64,000 nucleotides of DNA from Saccopteryx bilineata (Eukaryota > Chordata > Mammalia > Chiroptera > Emballonuridae), in assembly GCF_036850765.1 (NCBI RefSeq), contig NC_089493.1, forward strand, positions 297,592,349-297,656,348. Direction: 5' to 3'. A model generated the notes under the pieces. The model had not been told where the DNA came from. It saw only the letters and a program-made list of their open reading frames with translations, and made no database searches. Of this stretch, positions 31,561 through 43,800 are shown piece after piece (position 1 is the stretch's first letter; the number at the start of each line of letters is the position of its first letter). Both the position numbers and the translations under genes were made by a program.

Positions 31561-33284
31561 CACACACGCCCGCACACACGCACACACGGACGCACACCCA
31601 GCCTTTTGGAGCCACCAGGACAAGCCTGGAGAGGTTTCCAGATGAGGAAACCGGCCTACGGAGGTTGCCCTCCCTATTCCCCTTTCCAAAGTGCCCAGGT
31701 CTCTGCTGGACAGGTGGCCGGACAGCGGAGAACGGGCTCTGGGGGGCCTAGGACTCCCCCGCGGCAGGACTTCCTTCTGGAAGCCGGTCTGGAGCTCAGG
31801 GTGTCGGAAGGAGGATTTCGACTGCATGGTTTCTAAACCATCTCAAGTGCAAGCATCCTGAGCCCGTGAGAGGCTTCCAGGCTGATTAGATGAGCATCTC
31901 CATTTTTCTTTTCTTTTTTTTATTGTCCAGTTATTACTGGAACATGCTGGGATTGGTGTCTCCTGTTGCCTTTTTAATCAATTCACGAGAGGCAGGGACT
32001 GAGTAGATACCAGAGTGTCTTTAATCCAAATTTTTGCAGCTACTAGAGAAGTCAGTGGACTTGGGTCTGAAAAGCTGCCCCTAACACTCTTGGCTGATGG
32101 GCTAGTTTATATATAATATCTTTGGGAAGGTTCGTGATTGAACATGCAGCCAGTTCATTAGCAGAACGTCTGAGGTTTAGGGGATTAGGAGGTTGGGGGT
32201 TTCCGCTTGCAGGAATGTCCTCCAGGGGGGTGCAGGATGTTTGGGTTCTGGTCCCAGGGCTGACTGTATGAATTTGTGTGTGTGACCTCTCTGAGCCTCC
32301 CCTTTATCTGTAAAGTGATAGACCTGAGCACCGGCCTGCTATTGCCCAGGGACTTTCCATCTGAGGACCTGTGTTGACTTACATCTCTGTGGCCCGTGTC
32401 CATAGCGTCCTGAAAAATAACTCTCCCGGCAAAGAGAAAAGCAGGCACAGACTTGCAGTGAGGATTAGCACCCGGCGGGAACACGGGCTCCCAAATATTT
32501 AACGGTATTATTTCAGCAAACTCATGTTTCTAGAAGTCATCAGGCCGGTAGATGGAAAAATAAGCTTGGGATAATAATAAGAAAGAAAAAAAAGACCCCT
32601 CAGGAATTGAGTTCTAACTGCATGCACAACAGCCAAGAATAGGGGAGCTCATGGTGAATGGAAGCTGATGGACGTGGACAGACAACGTGTCTCTGAGTTG
32701 TATGTTTAGCTCTTTCTTGTGTGCGCCTTCCTGCGCTTGGTTCAGCTGCAATATGATGGGTGCCCCACGTGGGGGAAAAGTTTTTTGTTTGTTTTGTTCC
32801 CTGGTGGGTGTTGTCTTGGAAAGCTGAACTGGGACTTCCACGGGGAGTTTTGTTGAAGGGCGCCATCTAGGGGCGCCGCTGTGAATCCCCCAATTCTTCC
32901 CACCTCTCGTCATTCTCCTTGGGTGTTGGCGGCCCTCTCCGCAACATTCTTTATTCCCAGATGGCCGGGGTGTCAGCCTCCCTCCACAGCATCAGGACGT
33001 GGCTCTTGACGACCACTTGATGGGTCAGTAAAACAAATCCACGTGCAGTCTCTTCTTGCTCTGGCTGAGCAGCCTTAGCAAAGACCTGTGAGGAGCCCTG
33101 GGCTCCAGAAAGGAAATAAATGTGTGAATTTTCCAGCAGCAGATTGAGACCGTCAGCTGTTCAAACCACAGAGATGGGGACAGCATAGACCCCAGTGGAC
33201 CTCTTCTCTCTCTATTGCCAGATTTAGGAAATAAAAATGAAGGACGCCTGATTTCATTTCAATTTCAGGAAAGCAGCATCATAT
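31561..33284. other. Intergenic or 5' region, MIR fragment
   Basis: Contains a CA-rich stretch near 31565-31600 and a plus-strand MIR-like segment at about 32225-32350 (GACCTCTCTGAGCCTCCCC, TTATCTGTAAAGTGATA). No coding exon is seen. Confidence 0.5.
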
Positions 33285-33676
33285 TTATTTATTCATTTAT
33301 TTTTATTTTTAATGAGAGGAGGGAGGCAGAGACAGACTCTCACATGCGCCCTGACCAGGATCCACCCAGAAAGCCCACTAGGGAGGTGATGGTCTGCCCA
33401 TCTGGAGTGTTGTTCCATTGCTCAGCAACCAGGCTCTTCTGAGTGCCTCAGGCAGAGGCCATGGAGTCATCCTCAGTGCCTGGGGCCAACTCACTCCAAT
33501 CGAGCCATGGCTGCAGGAGAGGAAGAGAGAGAGAGAGAGAGAGAGAGAGGGGACGGAGAGGAGAAAGGGTGGAGAAGCAGATGGGCACTTCTCCTGTGTG
33601 TCATGACCAGGAATCAAACCTGAGACATCCACACACGGAGCCAACGCTCTACCACTGAAGCAACTGATCAGAGCCA
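33285..33676 (-). mobile_element. SINE family A, antisense
   Basis: (TTTA)n start, a (GA)n run inside the body at 33525-33550, and a head ending TGATCAGAGCC. Flanks: AGCATCATATTTA / AGCATAATTTTTT. Confidence 0.92.
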
Positions 33677-33837
33677 GCATAATTTTTTAATATTAGTGTG
33701 TTCAACTGTTGAATGGGCATACTTATAGTAGAATATTCTTTGTTGTTTACTTCAAATTCTAATTCCAGAGGCACAATCCCTTAATGCCATTCACTTCTGC
33801 ATTCCTGGGTCACTGCTAAACACCCTCCCACCTCCCC

Positions 33838-34284
33838 TTCTGTCACCATATTTCCCGCTGCCTGGCTGAACCGCCGTCAAAAGAAGAGAGGCCAGGACAC
33901 TGAGCGAAGTCAAGCCCAGGCTTGTAGCTGGGCACAGCAGAGGCCTCCCCTTCTGTCACCATATTTCCTGCTGCCTGGCTGAGCCGCCGTCAAAAGGAGA
34001 GAGACCAGGACACTGAGCGAAGTCAAGCCCAGGCTTGTAGCTGGGCACAGCAGAGGCCTCGCCTTCTGTCACCATACTTCCCGCTGCCTGGCTGAACCGC
34101 CGTCAGAGGGAGAGACCAGGACACTGAGCGAAGTCAAGCCCAGGCTTGTAGCTGGACGCAGCAGAGGCCTCCCCTTCTGTCACCATATTTCCTGCTGCCT
34201 GGCTGAGCCACCGTCAGAGGGAGAGAGCAGGACACTGAGCGAAGTCAAGCCCAGGCTTGCAGCTGGGCACAGCAGAGGCCTCGC
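33838..34284 (+). repeat. 112-bp tandem repeat, four copies
   Basis: Units start TTCTGTCACCATATTTCC at 33838, 33951, 34064 and 34175. Each contains GCTGCCTGGCTGA, CCGCCGTCA and GACACTGAGCGAAGTCAAGC, and differs by small indels (GAAGAGAG region). The array ends 550 bp before the proposed first DNAH3 coding exon. Confidence 0.95.
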
Positions 34285-34833
34285 CTTCCTTAGCAACAGA
34301 CGCTGTATCCTGGCTCCAGGGTCCCGGGTCCAGCTCCTCCCATGTTAAAGGGAAGAGGAGAGAGAAGAGCTCAGGCTGCCAAGGGGTATTGTTTTGCAGG
34401 GTGCTTCCTCCCTATTCTCTGTTTTAAAGGTAACTCGGCTCCAGTTTTTCCAGCGAACTCGCTGTGATCCTGGACAAGATCCGAGGGGAACGGCTCTTGG
34501 TGCAAAGGAGGAGCGGCCATCGCAGGATAGGGGGCGGAGCCACAGCGCAAATCCCAGCAGGGACTCCGGTGCTGCCTCTCTGTGACCCATGACCTGGCTC
34601 CCCCTTTTCTCCTCTGCTACCAGGGAGCCCCTCGGGGGGGGGGGCTGAAGCCCATGACCTCATAGAGGCAGCCCTGTGAACAGAACTTTCAGAACATCTG
34701 GAAAGTTCCATTGTGTGTGTGTGTCATTCCCAGTATGTGACAGGGAATTGGGAGTTTCAGAGCCACTGGCAGGAGAGGGAGAAGGCGAGAGCTCTTTATT
34801 CATCGTTTCACAGTTCCAGTTGGAAGGCACGAC

Positions 34834-34863
34834 ATGAATGACAGGGATTGCTCACCTCCAGCG
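34834..34863 (+). CDS. DNAH3: Proposed first coding exon of DNAH3
   Basis: ATG followed by nine codons ([10 protein letters not shown]) and the strong donor GTATGT. It ends in phase 0, which fits the phase-0 start of the 35563 exon. If wrong, translation would start upstream or at the in-frame ATG at 35590. Confidence 0.5.
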
Positions 34864-37800
34864 GTATGTATGGACTTTGAAGTGTATTTCTTTCTTTCTT
34901 TCTTTTTTAACTATATTTTCACCAACAGAGGGCGTTGGGGAGTAAACGAGGGAGGGGCTGATTCAATCATAGACCCATTGCCATGTTAGATTCCTGGACC
35001 GAACCAGTGGGCTAATCCCCGGTTTAGGCTGTATCTGTTGAAATCATGCGTTTTTGCTGAATCAGGCTGTGTTAGTCCAATCCTCGAGTTTTACTGGGAA
35101 ATTTTCCAGAGTAGACACCTCTTGTCCCTTGCCCCTTCCCTTCCGAGGTGATTAGACCGTAGATTGCAGCCCACGGTTTCCCCCTACGGGCTGCTCATCA
35201 GAATATCTTGACTGAGGAGTGTCTTCCAACAGAGACTCTTGGCCTCATTCCTTCCCAGAGTTTCGGAGTAGGGCCTTGGAGTCTGTATTTTTAGCTAAGA
35301 CGCGAGTGATGCTGCTATCACGGGTCCCCAGGCCAGCACTTGGGAATGGCCCGTCTGAAGGATGTGCTAGGCATCACGTCTACTCAGAAATGAGCCACAT
35401 GAAAGGAACAGTTCTGCCCGACCCAGGGGCCGGAATCTTGGCTGTAAAGCCCATGTCCACTGGTGGGCCGTGCACTCCGGTGCCACATTTTAAATGGCCC
35501 CACTGCAGGTCAGGCAGGCTTTCCTAGCTTCTAAAGAGTGACTTTGTTCCAACCTCCCACAGATCCCCCGGAATGACTCAGTACATCACATGAGCCACCC
35601 CAAGGCGCAGCCCCCGGAGCTGCCCCCACTGCCTGCTTCTGCTAACGCGGAGCCGTCTGAAATCTACAAGGTAGGCCCATCCCTGGGCTGCTGGCCTCCT
35701 GCCTGCACCAGCGGAGGGCGGGGACTCAGGGCTTCCCCGCTGGGTTTCCTGCCTCGGGTCATCTCTGTCATGGAAAAGGCTACAGCGCGGAGGGAGAAAG
35801 CGCTATGCAGTCGCACAAAGCACCGGACCTTCTTTCTTACCTGCTGTGTCCTTTAAACTCTCTGAATTTCTTCACTTTCCATTGTTAAGAGGAATTATGT
35901 TTACTGTATAGCCAGGCCTGTAAGGAATAAAGATAATAGAAATCAATGACCTGACCCACCGACTTCCCGTCCATGGAAAGTCAGCCATTGTCCTTTATTT
36001 ATTTATTTATTTTTACAGAGACAGAGAGAGAGGGACAGATAGGGACAGACAGACAGGAATGGAGAGAGATGAGAAGCATCAACCATCAGTTTTTCATTGT
36101 GACACCTTAGTTGTTCATTGATTGCTTTCTCATATGTGCCTTGACTGTGGGCCTTCAGCAGACCGAGTGACCCCTTGCTCGAGCCAGCAACCTTGGGTCT
36201 AAGCTGGTGAGCTTTTGCTCAAACCAGATGAGCCTGCGCTCAAGCTGGCGACCTTGGGGTCTCGAACCTGGGTCCTCCACATCCCAGTCCGACATTCTAT
36301 CCACTGCACCACCGCCTGGTCAGGTAGCCATTGTCCTTGACTTCAGAAATCATGATCACAGTTTGTCAAAGAATGACAATTGGCATCCATTCAAACAAGA
36401 ATTTGTGGCCCTGGCCGGTTGACTCAGTGGTAGAGTGTAGGCCTGGCATGCAGGAGTCCCGGGTTTGATTCCCGGCCAGGGCACACAGGAGAAGCACCCA
36501 TCTGCTTCTCCACCCCTCCCCCTCTCCTTCCTCTATGTCTCTCTCTTCCCCTCCCGCAGCCAAGGCTCCATTGGAGCAAAGATGGCCCAGGCATTGAGGA
36601 TGGCTCTGTGGCCTCTGCCTCAGGTGCTAGAATGGCTCTGGTTGCAACGGAGCAATGGCCCCAGATGGGCAGAGCATCGCCCCCTGGTGGGCGTGCCAGG
36701 TGGATCCTGGTCGGGCGCATGCGGGAGTCTGTCTGACTGCCTCCCTGTTTCCAACTTCAGGAAAAAAAAAAAAAAAAAGAATCTGCAATGAGTTTGCAGA
36801 AGATAGGAACAGCGTAAGGCACGTGGGGGACTCCATGCGTCTAGGTGGGAGCACAGCCGGGGTCCCTCAGAGCCCAGGCTCCGCAGAGATGCCCCCCCCA
36901 CCCGTGCCTCCCTCAGCACTTCCTCCGTTGCAGACTGTCCTGGTGCACAGCGCCTACCCCCCCTTGATGCAACGCACCTCGTGGACCCTGGCCGCGCCCT
37001 TCAAAGAGCAGCACCACCACCGCGGGCCCAGCGATTCCATCGCCAACAATTACTCCGTGACAGCTCAGGACCTGAAGCTGAAGGACCTGTGGAAGGTCTG
37101 CCAGCCGGTCACCATCAGTGTCCCCAGGGAAAGGACCCTTCAGGGGCTGCCATCAGGTAACTGGGGCCGCGTGCCGCGCCAGGCTCTAAATGAGGTCGCG
37201 GAGGGAGAATCGGAACGCCGGGGTTCTAGACCCGGCTTCCCCTCTGGCTGCAGCTAATTTGGGATAACCTCAGAGAGCCTCCTTCTCCTCATCTACCAAG
37301 TGGGAATGATGGTTGTGGTTCACGCCACATTTGCCATACACCACAAACCTTACGAGACAATGTACCACGAACTGTTCTCTATGCACTTGTGTGAATTGAT
37401 TGCTATATAACAATTACCTCAAAACTTAACAGTTTAAGGCCCTGGCTCAGTGGCAGAGCATTGGCCCGGTGTGTGGATGTCCTGGGTTTGATTCCTGGCC
37501 AGGGCACACAGGAGAAGTGTCCATCTGTTTCTCCACCCTTCCCCTTCTTGCTTCTCTCTCTCTCTTTCTCTCTCTTCTCTTCCTACAGCCAAGGCTCTAT
37601 TGGCAGCCAAGGCTCTATTGGAGCAAGTTAGCCCCAGGCACTGAGGATGGCTCTATGGCCTCTGCCTCAGGTGCTAAGAAAAGCTTGGTTGCTGAGCAAC
37701 GGAGCAACAGCCCAGATGGGCAGAGCATCATCACCCCCTAGTGGGTTTGCCGGGTGGATCCCGGTTGGGTTGCGTGCAGCAGTCTGTGTCTGCCTCCCCT

Positions 37801-40800
37801 CCTCTCACTAAATAACAAAAAAGTAACAGTTTAAAACAACCACCATGTATTATTATCTTATAGCTTCTGAGGGTCAGGAATCTTAACTGGGTGGTTGTGG
37901 CTCAGTCTCTCATAAGCGTGCAGTCAAGGTGCCAGCCAGGGCCACAGTCATCTGAAGTCTCGAGGGAAGGACCCTCCTCCAAGCTCACTCAGAGGCAGCC
38001 CTCGCTCACTTGCTGGTGGTAGACATCAACCTCCTGCCACCTGCCCTCGTGACAGAGCTGCCATAGCTTCCGGCTTCCCTCAGAGGAAGCAGGGGAGACA
38101 ACAGAAGCCAAAACAGAGCCAGCAAGACAGAGTCCACCGTCTGTTTTGGAACTTAGGTGTGGAAGTGTTGTTTGATCACTTTTGCCATTTTCTGTCTGTT
38201 AGAAGTGAGGTGCCAAGCCCACATTCCAGGGGATTTCATAAGGGCATGAAGCCAGGGAGTGGAGGTCATTGGGGGCCATCTTGGAAGCTGCTGACCATAG
38301 TACTGTATGTATGTATGCATGTATGTATGTATGTATGTTTTTAGCGAGTGAGAGAGAGACAGACAGACAGGTAGGGAGAGGCACCTTAGTTGTTCATTGA
38401 TTGCTTTCTCATATGTGCCTTGACCGGGGGGTTCCAACCAAGCCAGTGACCCCTTGCTCAAGCCAGTGACCTTGGGCTCAAACCAGCAACCATTGGGTTA
38501 TGTCTGTGATCCCACTCTCAAGCTGGCAACCCCATGCTCAAGCTGGTGACCTCAAGGCATCAAACCTGGGTCCTCAACATCCCACACCAACACTACCCAC
38601 TGTGCCACTGTCTGGTCAGGCTCACTATGGTAGTGTGTGTGTGTGTGTGTGTGTATTAATTTGTTTAATCCCTCTGGGTACATATATCTGTTGAAAGGAA
38701 TCCTTCAGTAATCTTGTTAGATGTAGAAACAATGTCTTTTTAATTTTTAAAGATGATTTTGTCTATTACTGTTATACTTGGAATAGAATGAGGAGCTCAA
38801 GTATGAACTCAAAAATACATATTGAGTCTTAAGCTCTCTTTGACTCTGAGAATGTCAACTTCATATTATTATGTTGTTGCCTGATCAGTGGTGGCACAGT
38901 GGATAGAGTGTCAGCCTGGGACACTGAGGTCCCAGGTTTGAAATCCCGAAGTCACCGCTTCAGCGCAGACTCATCTGCCTTGAGTGGGGGGGGGCAGCTT
39001 GAGCGTGGGATCATAGACGTGACCCCATGCTTGCTGGCTTGAGCCCAAAGGTCACTAGCTTGAAGCCCAAGGTCACTGGCTCGAGAAAGGGGTCACTTGC
39101 TCTGCTGTAGCCCCCAGTCAAGGCACATACGAGAAAGCAATCAATGAGCAACTAAGGTGCCGCAACAAAGAATTGATGCTTCTCATCTCTCTCCCTTCCT
39201 TTCTGTCTGTCTCTCGTACTAAAAAAAAGAAAAGAAAAAATATTAGTGTGTTGTTAACCTTTTTCTATTACCTGTTAATTTTCTTAGGCTAAAAACTTAA
39301 AGCAAGTTTAATAGTAGAATGTTATGTCATTTATTTAAATTACTTGTAGTTACCGTCTCTTGCAAATGATACTGTTTTTCTATTTGCAATAATTACCTTT
39401 ATTGCAAATGATACCAGTTTTTAATTTATGATAATCTTATAATATTCCCTTTAAAATAAATATAGTAAGTTTAAAAGTCTGAGTCTATTTAAAGAAAAAT
39501 ATGAAATAAAAATACAGCTGACATTTAGAAAACAGAGCAACTGGGTTGGAGAGCGAATTGAGCAGGCAGTTATTAATACCTGTCACACGGATGGATGGAC
39601 GGGTGGATGGATGGATGGATGGTTGGGTGGGTCAGTGGGTGGATGGGTGGGTCAGTGGGTGGATGTGTGGGTGGGTGGGTGGATGTGTGGGTGGGTGGGT
39701 GGATGAATGGATGGATGGGTGGATGGATGAATGGATGAGTGGATGGATGGATGGATGAGTGGATGGGTGGATGGGTGGATGGATGAGTGGATGGATGGAT
39801 GGATGAGTGGATGGGTGGATGGGTGGATGGATGAGTGGATGGATGGATGGATGAGTGGATGGGTGGGTGGGTGGATGGATAGGTGGATGGATGGATGGAT
39901 GGATGGATAGATGGATGGATGGATGGATGGATGGATGGATGGATGGATGGATGGGTGGATGGATGGATGGATGGATGGATGGATGGATGGATGGATGGGT
40001 GGATGGGTGGATGGGTGGATGTGTGGATGGGTGGGTGGGTGGATGGATAGGTGGATGGATGGATGGATGGATGGATGGATGGATATGGGTGGATGGATGG
40101 ATGGATGGATGGGTGGATGGGTGGGTGGATGGGTGGATGGGTGGATGGATAGGTGGATGGATGGATGGATGGATGGATATGGGTGAATGGATGGATGGAT
40201 GGATGGGTGGATGGGTGGGTGGATGGGTGGATGGGTGGATGTGTGGATGGGTGGGTGGGTGGATGGATAGGTGGATGGATGGATGGATGGATGGATATGG
40301 GTGGATGGATGGATGGATGGATGGGTGGATGGGTGGGTGGATGGATAAATGGATGGGTGGATGAATGGGTGGATGGGTGGGAGGATGGGTGGATGGATGG
40401 ATGGATGGATGAGTGGATGGGTGGGTGGGTGGATGAGTGGATGGGTGGGTGGGTGGATGGATAGGTGGATGGATGGATGGATGGATGGATGGGTGGATGG
40501 ATGGATGGGTGGATGGGTGGGTGGATGGATAAATGGATGGGTGGATGGATGGGTGGGTGGATGGATGGATGGATGGATGTAGGTGGATGGATGGATGGAT
40601 GGATGGGTGGATGGGTGGACGGTGGGTGGGTGGATTGATGGGTGGATGGATGGATGGGTGGATGTGTGGATGGGTGGATGGTGGGTGGGTGGGTCATGGG
40701 TGGATGGATGGGTGGATGGGTGGATGGTGGGTGGGTGGATTGATGAGTGGATGGATGGATGGATGTGGGTGGATGGATGGATAGATGGATGAATGGGTGG

Positions 40801-43800
40801 GTGGGTGGATGGGTGGGTGAGTGGGTAGATGGATGGATGGATGGATGGACGGACAGTATGCTCATCCCCATTTCACAGCTGGGTGAGCTGAGGCCTGGAG
40901 TGATGACATCACTTCTTCAGGGTCACACAGGTATTTAGTGGTGCTGGTGAAACTGGAGCCTACATCTCCTACCTTGTCTACTGTACCACGTTCACCCCTT
41001 AGTGTGCTCCTGTGAGTCACATTCCTGTGGACAGAAGGTGGCCCAAGGCCACTGCCCAGCACTGTTGTCTTTCTTCTCCATTATTCTAGCAACAGAGAGC
41101 TTATCAAAACCCAACAAGAAGAAAAGGAAGTTCTCTCCCAGAGACAAAGAGGATGCTGCCAGGTAAGGTGTCCCTGGGGGTACAAGAAATCTCAGGGTAG
41201 CAGGCTGAACAGAACACTGTGGTCTCCCCGGAGCCGTGCTCTGCTCTCTGCTTCAGAGAGTTACCGGATACCCAGTGACCAACGGTTTCTGTTTTCCCCA
41301 CTAATCTCCTTAATCCAAAATAATTTTAGACTCTAAATAAAAACAATTAGCCTGATCAGGTGGTGGCTCAGTGGATAGATCATCGACCTGGGATGCAGAG
41401 GACCCAGGTTCGAAACCCTGAGGTCACTGGCTTGAGTGCAGGCTCACCAGCTTGAGCGTGGGGTCACTGGCTTGAGCGTGGGATCATAGATGTGACCCCA
41501 TGGTCGCTGGCTTGAGCCCAAGGTCACTGGCTTGAGCAGAGGATGGCACATATGAAAAAGTAATCAATGAACAATTAAGATGTGCAACAAAGAGTTGATG
41601 CTTCTTGTCTTTCTCCTTTCCTGTCTGTCTGTCCCTATCTGTCCCTCTCTCTGTCTCTCTCACAAAAAAATTAATGAATTAATCAATTAACAATTGAGCA
41701 AAACCAATGCTAACATACCTGTGCAGTATTCCGTGGTTAGAGGTCATCATCGACCTGCCACTAGATGACCCACAGAGGAGGGGGCTTCCACTGACAGCAC
41801 AGGACCAGGAGCTGAGCTGCATCTCTTTTTTCAGGACCAAACTGGCCCACAGCACGTCCACCTCTTCCGCCAGGGGGACGGAGACGGTGGCCCCTGGGAC
41901 CCCCCCGGGAAGCAGACCGATGAGTCCAGAAGAGCAGATGGCCGCGATGCTGGAGAGTGAGAGGGACGCAGAAAGGAAAGAAACCAAGCCGTCTGAGTCA
42001 GACCTGGAGGTACATTCCTGTCGCTTCCTCTCCGCCAGGCTGTGGGTGATAGTGACTGCGGGCATCTCCCTGACTCCATCCCGGGGCGGGGGGGCAGCAG
42101 AATCACCCAGGGCACGCTTTTAAAATACCCACGTCCCGCCCCGGCTGGCCAGAGATAGCTCGGCTGGTGAGAACACATCCCAAAGTGCAATTCGACCTGG
42201 CAAAGGTTGCCAGTTCGAGTCCTGGTCAGGGCACATCCAGGAGACAGATTGATGTTTCTGACTCTCTCTCTCCTCCCCCCAATCCCTACCTTCCTCTCTC
42301 ACTAAAACCAATACATAAAAAATGTTAAAATACCGAAGTCCAGAGGCTCGGACAGTCTACTAAAGTGAGGGTGTGTGTGTGTGTGTGTGTGTCTGTGTGT
42401 GTGAGTCTGTGAGTAAATCCTCTGCTCTAGTAAAGTCTCAGAAATCACTACCTTTGGGCCCCCTGAGAACATCAGCTCGCAGGCGAGGGGCACCAGATTT
42501 TGAGAAAACGAAACAAAACAAACACAAAACAAGACACCCAGTTAAATTTGAATTTCAGATAAGCAATGAGTAATTTTTCCGTCTAAGTATTAATATATCC
42601 CAAGATGGCCGGCAACCCTACCACAGGCTGATTTTGGGACCTGTCGACGTGTTTTGAAAATGAAGGGAATCTCCCATAAGCTAGACTCTTAACCTCTCTT
42701 GAAAAAAATTTAGATATTTAAAGCTGAGTAGCAAATGCCTCCTTTAGGTGAGAATTACATTCTCCGATCTGTCCGTCTCCACCAGTCTTGACTGTTATTT
42801 TTTTTAGGTCCAGCCCGACTTTCACTAGTGAACGCTGCCTGTGCGATTCCAGATAGCGTTCTGAGTTTCTAACCTCTGTCTTAAAAGAAGAACAGTGAAA
42901 CTTTAGAGCAGACAGCCTAAGTGTTTATAGCGTGTCCTAGAACGAGTAACAAAGAAAACTAACAGTTTCTATGTGCTGTTGGCACCATTCCATGGCAAGC
43001 CCACGCTGACCCCATTGAAAACCTGGGTGCTGTGTTTGTTCCTGTTGTCCAGGTGTGGACATTGGGGGTTAGGCTGATTTCAACAGCTTTCTCAGGGTTA
43101 CACAGTCAGGAAGAGACAAAGCTGGAACTGAGACCAGGGCTGCCTGCTACTTTCTGTGCTCTTAAGAGCCTCCCCACCATTTCTCAAAATCGCCTGAAGA
43201 TAGAAGCATTTGGGGTGCTTGTTTTTTTTTTAAAAAAATCCCAAACTACCTGAGGAGGGGAACTGTGAATCGCACTTCGATAAGAGCCTCTCTCCCCACC
43301 TCAGACAGCGCTGGTCATGAGGGAGCGTGGAAGTTTTTCCCGTGTAATCAGCTTCCATCGAGACGGGAGAAAGGTGGGTGCAGCCTCTTCCGACCACAGA
43401 CAGTTGGGCACCGGGCGCTCAAAGCTGATTTCAGACCCTTTTCCGCACTTGGTGCTTCTCATCCGTCTGAAATCACTGGTTTCCGGAGCCACTGAGCCGC
43501 CCGGCAGCGTAAAGGCAAACCCTGGATAAACAGAACTTCCTGGTGTCACCAGGTCACGATGGCCATTTTTGTTCAGTGTGGACGTCTGTGGCTTTTCTAA
43601 ACTCCAAAAGCCCTGGACTGGATTAGAAGAACCATTGTGAGTCTCACTAGGGCTTTGGGGACTTTTTTCCCCCCAGAACGGATAGCTCCAAGTCACAGGG
43701 TCCAGGGCTCTGTGGAGGATCAGAGTTGTGGAGGACAGTGAATTATCTCAGTCCATTTAAGGAGCTTGTCATTTCTCTCTCTCTCTTTTTAAATTTCATT

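Noticed and set aside
30330..31830. Several 150-320-codon frames in the CpG island
   Set aside because: GC-rich DNA with few stop codons; composition Pro/Ala/Arg/Gly, overlapping on both strands, no domains.
39573..40871. 432-codon antisense frame of Pro, His, Ser, Thr and Ile
   Set aside because: Translation of the GGAT-type tetranucleotide array; no other coding evidence.
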